Positions 10,486 to 21,700 of a DNA stretch of 64,000 bases are shown here, in pieces. A program made the translations under genes and the position numbers. The DNA is from Aureobasidium sp. EXF-3400 (Eukaryota > Ascomycota > Dothideomycetes > Dothideales > Saccotheciaceae): contig SWBL01000191.1 in the NCBI GenBank assembly GCA_024195585.1, positions 1 through 64,000 on the forward strand. Direction: 5' to 3'. Numbering within the stretch: position 1 is the stretch's first letter; every line of letters begins with the position of its first letter. The notes beneath the pieces were generated by a model. The model saw nothing but the letters and a program-made list of their open reading frames with translations. It was not told the origin of the DNA and ran no database searches.

Positions 10486-12282
10486 CTATTCTATTTCCTC
10501 CTCGCCAGCATCGGCCTCGACCTTTTCAAGTCTTTCCATATTCTCCTTGTCAAAAACAGTCTCCTTTGGTATCCGTTGCTGTCCGAAATCGACAACCGGA
10601 CCAATGAGCTCCCTCCATTCCTTTCTTCTATCCATCAACATCTTGACGCCTTCACTGACCAAATTCCGGCTGATGGCCACACCAGTGCCACCTGGCCTTC
10701 CCTTGCCTGAGCCCTTCTTGGGCTTACTCATTGTGCGATTCCTCTTCAAGTAGGCCGTGTTGATTTGAGAGTCGAGATCATCGGCGATGGTAGAGTACTC
10801 TTGCATGGCCATACGTTCCTCTGTCAACTCTAACACACGTGCCTTTCGAGCGGTGTTTTCTCGTGATACACGCTGGAGCTCTGATTGAAGATAACGCAGG
10901 CGGGCAGCGACTTCGTCATCGTACTGCGAATCATAATCCGGGGTTGCTTCGGGCGTTACGAAGCCACAGTAACGCAGCTCTTGTAGTGTTCGCTGCTCCA
11001 GAGGTGCAAAATCTCGGCCTGCGTTGGCCGGGATCTTGTGTTGATCTGGGAAATGTGTCGCAGGCTTGAACGAGGCGACTGTATCTGATGGTTCCTCGTT
11101 ATTCGTGGCTTGCTCGCTTTCTGGGCCGCCTGCAGTGCTGTCTCCGTTAGTCATTGATATGTCGGCATTGCCATTGGTTTGGTCGTCTTTGGTAACATGA
11201 GGGTCATGGCGGAAACCACTCATGAGCCGCGATATCAGGGGACCGGCCGAGACTTGAGCAGTCTCGGCGACGTCGTCGTTCATATCTTCGATGTTCCCTC
11301 GAGGCTCGTTTGGCGGCAGACGGAGATTGAAATCGTGATGGCTCACACCGTCTTCTTTGGCCCAGACTTCAGTGTATGGCATGGGACCGCGCGGTGGTAT
11401 GAGGTATGGTGTGACACGATCTCCACGCTCTTTCAGAAAGGCGACGTCTTCCTCGGTCAGAGGACGAATATAGGGCTCGACATAGGCTTGGAAGGTGGAA
11501 AAATTGATTTGACTGGCGGGTTTGGCGCTACTGAAGTCCATATCTGGCGGCGTGCCAGGTGTCAGATCGTGCAGGTCATCGTGAGGAAAGCGAGCAACAC
11601 AGAAGATTTGTTTTTTCTCTTCATCGGTCATGTCGGGGGTCCAGTCGCGAATGTGGTATATGGTGGGGTCGTCAAACTGGCTCGGGTCGTTGCCGAAAGA
11701 TTCATAATGGGCTATGGCAGGAGCAGGAGGCGGTTGGTGCTCGGCATCCGAGGGAGCAGGTGATGACGGGTTGTCGTCGTCTTCTGGCACGGGAGATTCG
11801 GGCGGAGGAGAAGGTTGGCCGTCCTGGCGCGCAAGGCCGCGAGCGCCAACGGCAGGCGGGCGGTGTGAGTCGGTCTTCTTGTCGAGGCGGGCTTTCTTGA
11901 GCTGAGCAGCGTCGTCTTCGCGGCGCTCGCGGTCGAGCTCTTGTTCGGCGCGAAATTTGCGTTTCCTCGAGAGTTCGCGCATACTGCGGTCGCAAGCATC
12001 GCTCCGGGAGCGGACGTTGGGCAGGACGTTGTGGTTGATGCTGTCGTGCAGAGCGTGCAGGCTCGAGGCCGAGGGAGGGCTGGTCGAGTTTGTGGCGTGC
12101 TTGTCCATGAGAGCGTCGATGGTCAGATGTGGAGACAGCAGCAGCAGCGAAGTATGGAGATACGGGGTGGTCGTAGGCGCAGTGCTGGCGGGCGTGGCAG
12201 AGGCTGGACTGGCGGCGCGCGATCGCGAGCGCTTTTCACGCGGACGGGCTTGCGACGGCGTGTTCTTGGACGACGGGGCCAT
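10486..12282 (-). CDS. NGG1: Ada3/Ngg1, SAGA histone-acetyltransferase module subunit (598 aa)
   Basis: This encodes the transcriptional adaptor that, with Ada2 and Gcn5, forms the acetyltransferase module of SAGA. Support comes from the C-terminal third: a helical stretch (about residues 465-520, beginning with the ARLRYLQSEL block) then the Ada3 family's conserved block with GVAISRNLV, MLMDRRKEW and IGPVVDFGQ. The N-terminal part has a basic, Ser/Ala-rich tail and a conserved segment around LLSPHLTIDALMDKH. The middle is acidic and disordered. The frame is a single exon. It is open upstream to 12384 but with no in-frame ATG before 12282, so the start is secure. It is transcribed divergently from the RING gene across 350 bp. 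Confidence 0.85.
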   Translation of the reverse strand: MAPSSKNTPSQARPREKRSRSRAASPASATPASTAPTTTPYLHTSLLLLSPHLTIDALMDKHATNSTSPPSASSLHALHDSINHNVLPNVRSRSDACDRSMRELSRKRKFRAEQELDRERREDDAAQLKKARLDKKTDSHRPPAVGARGLARQDGQPSPPPESPVPEDDDNPSSPAPSDAEHQPPPAPAIAHYESFGNDPSQFDDPTIYHIRDWTPDMTDEEKKQIFCVARFPHDDLHDLTPGTPPDMDFSSAKPASQINFSTFQAYVEPYIRPLTEEDVAFLKERGDRVTPYLIPPRGPMPYTEVWAKEDGVSHHDFNLRLPPNEPRGNIEDMNDDVAETAQVSAGPLISRLMSGFRHDPHVTKDDQTNGNADISMTNGDSTAGGPESEQATNNEEPSDTVASFKPATHFPDQHKIPANAGRDFAPLEQRTLQELRYCGFVTPEATPDYDSQYDDEVAARLRYLQSELQRVSRENTARKARVLELTEERMAMQEYSTIADDLDSQINTAYLKRNRTMSKPKKGSGKGRPGGTGVAISRNLVSEGVKMLMDRRKEWRELIGPVVDFGQQRIPKETVFDKENMERLEKVEADAGEEEIE

Positions 12283-12632
12283 GATGGCTGTGCGAGGACA
12301 TGGATTCCTGGTCGATGGAGGTTTAGAGAGAGAGAGAGCCACCACCAAAGGGCCCGCGACTCGTCCACCTCCACAAACATGCACGTCGCTGCGGCCCGTG
12401 CGTCGAATTAAGCTTCCTGCCTTCCCAACTTGTCGGCGCCAATCCGCCTTCCCGCCCGTCTTGTATCGACCCGTCTCCGCCTTCGCCCTTGCCCTCGTCT
12501 ACATGTTTCTGTCCTCTTGCCTGCTTGTTCTGGTTGCCATGGCCCGTCAGATTCAAGAGTGCTGACACATTCTTTCCACTTATCCTTGACTTCTTGCTCT
12601 GCTGCGTCTGCACTTCCGCTCACACGCCGACC
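12283..12632. promoter_or_regulatory. Divergent promoter between NGG1 and the RING gene
   Basis: This 350-bp spacer separates two genes that start in opposite directions, so it must contain both promoters and leaders. It has a GA/CT-rich run near 12325-12340 and a pyrimidine-rich stretch on the plus strand from about 12420. A short upstream open frame (12503-12565, 20 codons, hydrophobic N-terminal half) precedes the RING start. Confidence 0.5.
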
Positions 12633-13949
12633 ATGACGAGCTTGCGTATATCCACGTTCGATATCTCTGACCAGTCCATCTTGCCCCCGGGAGTAGCCTT
12701 CAACTTTCTGCTGGAAAGCAATGTCCGCACCTTGAATGCTGCCTACTCGGCTCCTTCAAGTAGAGGGCTCCTCTACGTACCTAATGTTCCCGGTGCATGC
12801 GCTCAGTCTCTGCCGCAGAATGTCACCCGATACGACAATCTACCTGTGAATACCGACCCAGTCGTCGCCATAGCTCCTTGGATCTCTCCTTCCTGTACCC
12901 TCAGTTACCTTCAAGCTGCTTCCAATGATGTTGTTGCTGCCTTTGTCTTCTATATTCCTGATCAGACAAATCCTCCACTTGCGTCCGCCAAATCTGCTAC
13001 TTGGGACCTGGGTGATGGCGGCCACTGGCGCTCTGTCACTGCCTATCCAGTCTATGCCATCGCCTCGCAGGTCGGCGCTATGGCCATGGCCCAAGTGGCT
13101 CTTTATTCTGGCCATGAGTCTCCAGACAACCACCTACGTCTATTGATCGACATTACCACCACCAGTGGTGGGACCAATCTTCCAAGCATCTGGATCTTCT
13201 TGTTGATAATCTTGGCCATCCTGATTGTCCTCATAGGGACTCTGTCTCTAACCATGCATATCGTACAGAGGAAGAGGCGCAACAATTTGCGCGCTAGAAT
13301 AGCACGAGGCGAAGTCAACCTCGATGCTCTTGGACTCGGAAAGCTCACTGTGCCTCAAGAGATCATCGATCAAATGTACACCTACACGCCCTCTGCCAAT
13401 AGTGTTGTGCCTGAGAAAAGCTTGTCGCAAGCTTCACCGCCTCTTGAGCAGTCTACTTGTGCTATTTGCTTGGATGACTTTACGGAATCCGAATGCCAGG
13501 TCCGCGAGCTGCCGTGTCGTCATCTCTTCCACAACAACTGCATCGATCTATTCTTGCTAGACACCTCATCAATGTGTCCTTTATGCAAGCAGTCAGTCCT
13601 ACCAAAGGGATATGTACCTGGCAAGATCACCAATGCCCATGTTAGAAGAGAGAGGTACCTTAGGCGCAACGCAGCTCGGCGCGCCCGTCACGCCGCTGCT
13701 AGTCAAACACCTGCCGACGTATCGCCTGCTACTAATGCTCCTCCGATAGAGATGACGTCTATACCGGAGCGCAACGATACGCACGCTCCTCAGAGTGTCC
13801 CTGCCACCACTCAAGGGCGAAGAGAATGGGCGCGGAGACGCGCGCTGGCCATGTCAGGACTCCACGACTCTTCTGTTGATGAGACTGAGTCAGAACCAAG
13901 AACTTCAAAGGCACGCAAGTTCCTGAGAAGAGTGTTCCCGAACCTATGA
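12633..13949 (+). CDS. Membrane RING-H2 E3 ubiquitin ligase, PA-TM-RING-like (438 aa)
   Basis: A likely endomembrane ubiquitin ligase. Residues of about 1-180 form a presumed luminal domain with an N-glycosylation site (NVTR). A single strong membrane helix lies at about 185-208, followed by a basic QRKRR stop-transfer. A RING-H2 finger lies at residues 276-318 (C-x2-C ... C-x-H-x2-H-x2-C ... C-x2-C). The tail is Arg-rich. This order matches fungal PA-TM-RING proteins. Oddity: from the ATG at 12633 there is no signal peptide, although the topology needs one. The same frame is open upstream without an ATG to 12489 and encodes a hydrophobic stretch, and a short signal-like open frame lies at 12503-12565, so an unseen first exon is possible. 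It converges with the tRNA and the 15506-17556 gene. Confidence 0.8.
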   Translation: MTSLRISTFDISDQSILPPGVAFNFLLESNVRTLNAAYSAPSSRGLLYVPNVPGACAQSLPQNVTRYDNLPVNTDPVVAIAPWISPSCTLSYLQAASNDVVAAFVFYIPDQTNPPLASAKSATWDLGDGGHWRSVTAYPVYAIASQVGAMAMAQVALYSGHESPDNHLRLLIDITTTSGGTNLPSIWIFLLIILAILIVLIGTLSLTMHIVQRKRRNNLRARIARGEVNLDALGLGKLTVPQEIIDQMYTYTPSANSVVPEKSLSQASPPLEQSTCAICLDDFTESECQVRELPCRHLFHNNCIDLFLLDTSSMCPLCKQSVLPKGYVPGKITNAHVRRERYLRRNAARRARHAAASQTPADVSPATNAPPIEMTSIPERNDTHAPQSVPATTQGRREWARRRALAMSGLHDSSVDETESEPRTSKARKFLRRVFPNL

Positions 13950-14826
13950 ACGGTTGATTGAAGTTACGATTTTCATGTTGCGTCTCGATTGTATACCCCC
14001 CATTCATTGTCTTCATTCAGCACCATCGATCCTTGTTTGATACCAAGCCCACCAAATCTCATCCACGACTTTATGATCTCAAGGTGCACTCTGAAAGATG
14101 TACTATGCCTTCTCTACGTCAGATCTCGATACTTCTTCTCTTTCAACTTTTTCCTCATTGAACTATGTTTTTGTTCCATCAAATCTCACTGGCAGCCACC
14201 ATGTTATGGTCTCTGTGAAGGCATGTCTTCGTTCTGAATACTCATGCGTTCCAACGACTGTGAACTTCGTAGATATAGCCATGCTTTCTCGAGCAATATG
14301 AAGGCTTGAATCTTCGCTATACTTTTTAACAATCGAACAACATTTGGGGCCGACGGCAACACTACGCTCTTACCAGCCGCTCATGTTTTTGTTTCCTCGT
14401 TGTCGGTTTCGCATTCCAAGGAATGTTGCACTATACGAGTCGAATCTTCTTTATTGACCTGACCGGTTAACTGCAACCTCCCCGTGTGCAAAGATATGCC
14501 ATGCGTGTACTATCGGAATGCACAAAAACCTCCAGAGACGAGTAATCTCCGTAGAGAAGCATTCTATTCTCCTCTCTTCTCGGATATATCTTGGATCTGG
14601 AAATCACCATGCCTTTCTGTGGCTTGCACATAGGCACGAAGGGCAATCGACAACACCCCTATGACTGTCCTGGCATCGTTCCTAGGCCATGTCCCACAAG
14701 AGCTAGCGTCAAAGCCAAGGCCAGCTCTAGTCTCAAACAGGCAACTCATGTATCGAAGCAAAAATTCTTTCCTCCAGTCACCACAACGATGTAGGATGAC
14801 CCCCACGGAGCAAAAGAAGATATCAC
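13950..14826. other. 3' region of the RING gene, no gene seen
   Basis: About 880 bp between the RING stop codon and the tRNA. It is likely 3' untranslated sequence followed by spacer. Open frames are short and no product is recognisable. Confidence 0.45.
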
Positions 14827-14916
14827 TGGTCAGTACGGGGGTCGAACCCGCGACCTTGGCGTGCCGTGTATCAGAAGATATTAGCACCACGCTCTAACCA
14901 ACTGAGCTAACCGACC
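14827..14916 (-). tRNA. tRNA-Ile (anticodon AAU) with a 16-nt intron
   Basis: On the minus strand the sequence folds as a tRNA. The acceptor stem is GGTCGGT with ACTGACC (one G-U pair), the D arm GCTC/GAGC, the anticodon stem TGGTG/CGCCA, and the T arm GCGGG-TTCGACC-CCCGT, with discriminator A at 14827. The anticodon loop reads CTAATA then a 16-nt insertion (TCTTCTGATACACGGC) then A. That places an intron at the canonical 37/38 position next to anticodon AAT. Mature length is 74 nt. AAU is normally modified to IAU and reads isoleucine codons AUU/AUC. A-box-like (TTAGCTCAGTTGG) and B-box-like (GGTTCGACCCC) internal promoters for RNA polymerase III are present. Confidence 0.95.
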
Positions 14917-15505
14917 TGTTTGATGAAGCAGATTCTGGGCATACGATACATATCCATCTATGGATTGATGGAATGGTGGTCCTTGAGACCATCAAGCAGT
15001 CAGCAGAGGCTGTGAGCAGGTCGCAGAGTCTTGCTGATATCGACTAGAGGTCAGGCTCAATCTCGTAAACTTCACAAGCTTTGTGATAAAAGTTTGCACT
15101 CAGAGACTCTGGTACATATCACTTCATGTCTTCTCGGTTTATGTGCGGGTTCGTGCCTCTTTGCTACAATATAGCCTCCTATGGATTTATTCTCACCAAC
15201 ACTATGTCACATTGAGAACTTCGATCCGACCTCTGAAGTCCAATATCACGGACTCTGATCAGATAGAACATGAAACATGTTCAGAAGCGAGTCTATCTCA
15301 TGCTCTGTTCGGTCATTCATCTTGTAGCAATGGTGATATACATATGGTCAGGGTGCTCCTGTCAGCAGCCGGACTTGGTGATACGTCAAATTGCAAAGCA
15401 CATCGAGGATAAGATGTACATGATCCTGCAGAACAAGGGAAGACTCGGACACTCATTCAATGTCAAACAAAGATGGTAGCTGTCCAATATTTCACCACTA
15501 TTGCC
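14917..15505. other. Spacer between tRNA and unknown gene
   Basis: About 590 bp upstream of the tRNA and downstream of the minus-strand gene at 15506. Only short open frames and no recognisable element. Confidence 0.4.
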
Positions 15506-17556
15506 CTAGATTTGAAAGAACCCACCCCTAATTTCCGCTTCTTCGACGCCAAAATTAAAGACAACCAAGTAAAGATGTTTCAACCACATCCAATCCTCAT
15601 TCCGACTCAACCACATGACTGCTTTGGCAACCTCAACAGCAGTAAGACTCCGACCGGACATAGATGCTACAGATCGAAGACTTTTGTCAACAGTGACGAG
15701 TCTTTTGTAATGCTCAAGTAACTGGACTTGCCATGATTGATTGCCAAAAGTATTCGCCGGAAGTGATTTGGCAAACGAAGCAAGAGACTGATTTGAAGTA
15801 TGGGGGTAACCAACACTAGAAGCTGCTTTGATGATAAGACAACGCAGGCGAAGTAGATGCTTGCCATCGGAATTTGCTCGTGCAGTGGATGAAGTGCGCT
15901 GTGAGTCTGCAGACTCCGAGTAGTCGCTCAGTGTTGATGCATTGCTAGACCAGCGATCGTGGTGTTTCGAGCCACCAGAACTCGCAGGAGCAGCAGGTCC
16001 GAGTACCAGAATATTAGGTACGTTGACTGATTCCGGAGATGAGACTGTGGTTGCATCGTCAAAGATTGTTGTTGGAGTTTCTGGCGGCAGTGATGGAGCA
16101 TCGTGGTACTCGCTACTCAAACTAGAAGGAGCTCGCTCGGATTGACCTGTTGAGTGTAATGATACTGATGATGAAAACCTAGCTTGACCGGGTCGTGGCG
16201 TACTTCTGTCAGGGCGTAGGTGACTCCAGCCCTCTCTGAAGATATCAGAAAGGTCCCAGCAGGCTTGCATGGCGGAAGCGAGTAGCTCATCCAGGGGTTT
16301 ACCATCTCGACCAACGTGTCTTAGGTTGAAAAGTGCCTCAACCAGAGCCCAGCAAGCCCTCAACAGTGAATCAGTCTCCCGATTCAAAGAGGTCGGTCGC
16401 TTCATCATACGATGGCACAGAGTAACATAAAAGTCCAAGGTCCTCTCTTTGAAAGCCTCTGGCAGATGACGGTCATGTGTATTGTAGAGATGATTGTTCA
16501 TCTCGAAACTGACTCTCAGAACAGAGTCTACAGATTCGTCACCGCGCAGCCGAACATCAAACAGAGCTTGACAAAATTCTCGACAGGTTTCCAGGATTTG
16601 GAGGGTATGGGCTCGGTTGTTGTATGATTCATACAGTTGCTTGCAAAGATGCCAACAGCTTCGCCATGCCTGTTCCTGAGAAGCGTCGGGTCGCGGTCCT
16701 GTACGGAGTCGCTGACGATGAGTGGAGCTTAGATTGGACAGAGTATTACAAAGCGTCCAGCATTCATGTAGTGCAGATTGCAGCCCAGAGATTTCGTCCG
16801 CTGCATCTGATGGTGACCGAGAGGCATCTATGTCTATATCGACGCCATCAGTAATTGTTTCTGGGATGTCTTGTATTGTCAGCACCGTCCCACGCAAAGG
16901 AGCATGGGAATTTGGCAAACCTTCAAGACTGGACGTCCGCCTGGAACGCCTCTTCCATTCATCTTCCACTTCTTGCCGCGTTTGAGCTCGTGGTGTAGGT
17001 CTATCTGAACCTGTCTCGAGTGGTATATCCGTGTTCAAAGGAGAAGCAACGGCTGATAAGCATTTGTCTTCCGGACCCGAAGCTGCATCGGGAGTGCTTG
17101 GAGAAGTACTATCGTAATCGTAATCATGGTTGGACGCATATGTGCTGTTTCCTGAACCTAGTCGTCTCGGTCCGTTCTACAGAAGTTAAGTTAGATATCC
17201 AGCGGACAAGGAATGAACAGTTGCACCAACGAGATCTTTGAATCCAGGAGGCACATGTATCACTGATGGAGGAGCCTCGTCTGAGTCGGATCGTGAGCGG
17301 GACGCGGCAGTGGTATCTAGCTTGATGAGCTGCCTCTGATAAGTCATTGTGCAATTGACCGACATGGATTGAACATGCGTACATTTTCTCGGCTCTGGGA
17401 CCGGCTAGATTGAACCGCAGCATTGGGAAAAGTGTTCGTGACTTCTTCTTGAGCGTCCTCCTCGATCTCAGTGTTTTCTGTGCCGTTCGAGTCGGTAGGC
17501 GAAGGATCGACATGTTGAGGATATGGAGATGGAGGAGGGGCCAGACTGTCGGACAT
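15506..17556 (-). CDS. Unrecognised fungal protein, helical core, 653 aa
   Basis: I do not recognise a named function. Exons 17556-17383, 17335-17219 and 17176-15506 join to 1,962 nt (653 aa). Introns are 47 and 42 nt, the second with a CTAAC-type branch site. The N-terminus is Pro/Ser-rich and acidic. The middle (about residues 220-410) is helical and rich in Cys and Trp, with recurring L-x-x-x-C-W/C-x-x-L patterns (HECWTLCNTL, SCWHLCKQL, ACWALVEAL, ACWDLSDIF) that look like repeated helical hairpins. A Ser-rich linker follows, then a second conserved block near the C-terminus (WQVQLLEHYKRLV, AVMWLSRNEDWMWLKHLYLVVF). The architecture is that of a conserved fungal domain of unknown function. 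It is transcribed away from the kinase gene's 3' end. Confidence 0.75.
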
Positions 17557-18767
17557 TGTGGAGGACCTGGTTACGGATGGTTAGAGTACGTCGCGACATG
17601 AATGAAAGCGAGGCATTGAACACACCTGTTGGAGCCGCATAGGTCAGCCTGGTATAGAACAGGCGAACTCGGTGAATCGGTGAATGGGCTGAACGCAGAG
17701 TTAGATGGCATGTACGGTGATGCTACAGCCATGTTGACGTTGGTTCAAAACACTTTTGGTGGCACAGAGTCGGAGTTGGAAATTTGTTGGAAGAGGTGGG
17801 CATAGACAGACCGCATCTACATTGCCAGCAAACTCCTTGCAAAAACCAGCGGACGCAGAGCTCCATAGATCCAGTATCTAGGCAATACAGCTGGCCATTT
17901 GCTGTACACGTAGAAGAGGAAACATCAACAGGCCGCAAAGATAAGGAAACACCATCAGATGCACAACCTTGAGAAGATCAGCTTACCGGAGTCGAGCTTA
18001 GCACGGACTCGCGGCGAAGACCCAAGTTGCGCGGCTAATATGTAGGACATATGCATCTGGCGGCATGCCGACGTTACAGCCACTGAAGTGAGTGCTGGAA
18101 GCGCCGGGCTGCAAGGATCGCCATATCCAACCTTTGACTTCGGAGTGACTGCATAGAGAGACTATCGGATCAATCGTTGTACTTGTACCGTCGACGAGAG
18201 CACACAAATCGAGTGATGCCAGCGAAGCGTGATTTCTGGATAGGAAAGTGTTGGTATTTGATCGGTCGCTTTTGATGCATGTGCCCGTGCATTGCTGACC
18301 ATTAGCGGTAATGATACGCATCACCGAGGAGACCATGTGTATGTGAGCACCACCTGGCTTATAAAAAAGGTCGCTATTGCCAGTTAGGTACAATGATATT
18401 CAATGGATGCATTAGACAGAAAGCATGCGCCTGACAAATAAATCCGTGGTCATAGCCGCAGCCAACTGATCAGAGAAGAGCGGTCGAGCCCGAGAACGAA
18501 GCTGCCAACATTCTGACAATGGTGATCGCTTGTTTCTTCATGTGGCTGGTGTAATGTATGTCTCTTGAGTTCTAACTTCTGCACCAATTATTGAGAACAG
18601 ATGCCTAATGGCCATTCCTGAATATCGGTCGCTCAGGTCGTCGCACATCTTTGCGGCATTCAACTGTCCAACTATCTGTTTGATCATGCTAAAAAACGGG
18701 TATCTCAAGAAAACACAATCCTGTCTGGTGCAGGATCATGATAGAAAATCACGCTTCTTCCTAGAGT
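17557..18767. other. Intergenic region, no supported gene
   Basis: About 1.2 kb between the start of the unknown gene and the stop of the histidine kinase, both on the minus strand. It must hold the promoter of the former and the 3' end of the latter. The longest open frame (17998-18393, minus) has no recognisable feature and is probably chance. Confidence 0.4.
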
Positions 18768-21700
18768 TCAGTCTTCAGGATATTTGGCCATGAGCTCTTC
18801 GATCTTGGGGATCAGCTCTGGGATGCGGAATGGCTTCGCCATCACATCGTCCTGCAAGAATGGTTAGCTACTCAGGTGTTGACGGTCGATTTCGTGTCCT
18901 GCTTACCATGCCGGCACTCATTGCCGTCTCGATCTGCTCATTTCGAGCATTGGCCGTTACTGCGATGACTGGAACGTGACGAACAAATTTCCCTTCTCTT
19001 TCAAATTCTCGGATCTTCCTTGTGCAAGTCAGTCCATCCATGATGGGCATCTCTTGGTCCATGAGCACGACGCTCAGCCCTATTCGTTCTGATGCGGCAG
19101 TGGCGTGTTCGGTGTCTGCCTCGTGGTTCCAGTACGTAGACTTGCGGAGGATTTCTAGGGCCTCTCCACCGTGGTTTGCGACATGCACGACACAGCCCAG
19201 GTTCTTGAGCTGTTTGGAAAGGACCCTCGCGTTCACAATGTTGTCCTCTACAATCTAGGATCTGTCAGAACGAGTGTTCTCAAAACACAGGGGAAAAGAA
19301 TCTGGAATGACACAAAGGAAACGAGGTCGGAACTAGTAGATGCAACTTACGAGAACTTTAATGGGCCTTGCAACCACGTTTCCAGCCTTGGCGTTGACCA
19401 TAGAGGGTATCTTCCTGCCGGTCGCATCGCTAGCGGTGCGAACGGCAGGTCGATTGAGTCCCTCGGCTTCGGGTGGAGCACTGCTTCGCTTTGCTTTGAC
19501 CCAGAAAGCAAAGGTCGAGCCAACACCAAATTCAGAGGCGACACCTATCAAATCGTTAGAGATGCGTGCTAGGGTACAGGAGTGATTTCGAGCTTACCGA
19601 TCTCGCCGCCTTGCAGCTCCGTGAGTTCTCTGCTTATGAACAATCCTAAACCCGAACCACCGTACTGTACGTGAGTGCGAGGAGAGGCTTGCGAGAAGCG
19701 TAGGAAGAGCATCTTCTTTTCTTGTTCGTTGAGTCCGCGACCCGTGTCTTGAACGGCAAAGTGGATGTATACTTCCTCGCCATCACCCCAATCCTTCTCC
19801 TTGGTGAGGTCTGAGTGTTTGTTACGCGTGGGGAAATAGTTGACCACACGATTCTCCAGTTCAGAGAAACGTTTCGTTGAGGCCGCTAACGTGACAGTAA
19901 TTGTACGTTTCTTCTCTGTCGTGGTGAACTTGATCGCATTGGTGGTGAGGTTGATCTGGTGACACGTTTTAGCTCAATTACACCACGATACCATTCCTGC
20001 ACTTACCAATACTTGCAAGACGCGCGAAGGATCGAACTTTACCCAGTCAATGCCAAGCTTCTTGTAAGATTCATCAACGACGAATCTTAATTGAATGTCG
20101 GCAGTTTGGAGTTCGCCCTCGTGCATCTTCAACGCACGTTGCGCTACTGTGAGGGGCTGCGCATCCACTGGGGTGACCAATAGCAATTGCGAATCAAGCT
20201 TACTCAAGGTCAGGATGTCGTCGACACTAGATTTTCATGTAAGTATAAACGCCAAGTGGGGGTGTTTGCAGAGGAATATGGACTTACATTCGCTTTTGAT
20301 GCTAATATCCAGTAAGCATGAGATCAGAGTGAGGGCACTTGCAAAAAGGAGCGCTGCGGCTTTGACTAGGGAGGAAAGACTTACTTGTGCACAAAGAGCG
20401 ATAGTCTGAGCCGAGTCTACTGTGCTCGAAAGGATACCATCAACGGTCTCTTCAATGCCCTGGCCCTCCTTAAGGAACTTATCAATAGGCGTAACCAAGG
20501 ATGCTTGGCCATGCAAACCGTCTTTAAGGCGACTCATTGTTGTTGTTATCTCATCAGCACACTGCAGTATCGCCGAGAGCGGGTTGCGCATCTCGTGAGA
20601 AGTTATGTCAATAAAGTTCTCTTGCTGCCTCTTGAGCTCCACGGCCTCCTCCATCTTGCGTTTCTGGAACCCTTCGGCCCATTTTTGCTTGCTGATGTCA
20701 GTGAGACTGCCGAAAACGCTTTTGAGCTTCCCATCTTCGTATTTCTCAGGATAGGCAGAGAAAAGCACCCATCGATCGCCTTCCAATCCTTCAGAACCAT
20801 GCCATTTTGACTTGAATCGGAAGGTGCCGGTTTGTGGTTTCTTGTCAATGATGAGATCATGCCATAGTTTGTTGATGAATTCACGGTCCTCATCATTGAC
20901 AGCATCCATCCAATGATGGTCCGGAGTATTTTCCTCCCTGGAAACACGAGAAATCTCAAACCAGGTATCGTTACAGTACGTGATAGTACCTTCAGAGTTG
21001 GCAATGAACATGCCGACAGGAGCGAACTCCGCCATCCGAGTAAACTTTGTCTCACTCTCGATGGCTTCTTGGGTGCGTGCCGCCAACTGTTCTGAAAGCT
21101 CCATTCTGTCGAGAGCGGCGAGCTTCGCTGCCCTTTGACCTCGTCGGATTTCCTCTTCAAAAAGAACAACAGAAGCCAATGAGGTCGCAAGCTGTCTGTT
21201 AAGCAGTTGTATGAACAAGCTGTAATCCTCATCGTAGGGTCTTCGAGGATTGACACCCATGACGAGGAATCCAAGCACAGCTTCTCCAGTTGTTGGGTGT
21301 ATAGGACAAATCACAACGTTGCGGCATGAGTCATCATAACCTCGCCCACCGAGCCCTTCTAGTAGCTTAGCCGGGAGATCTTTTGTGCCAACTTCGAGAA
21401 GAACAGGCTTGTCAGTCTTCATGACTTCGCGGAATACCGGACCAAGTCCTTCCATGCCGGTTTTGAGGTCAAAGCAAGAGACGGCCGCAGGATGGTCTTC
21501 AGGTACACCCAAAGTGCCCTCAAGAACGCATTGTCTGTTGGTCATGACGCTGCTAGAATGAATGGACGACGCATCACTGTCAGCCTCGTCCTGGACAGAG
21601 TAAAGCATGGCAAAAGGTGTGTCGTGTTCATTCAAATCCAAGGCGGCGAGAACTTGGCCCCAGAATCCCTTGACATCTCTGGCTGGAGCGGTACGCTCAC

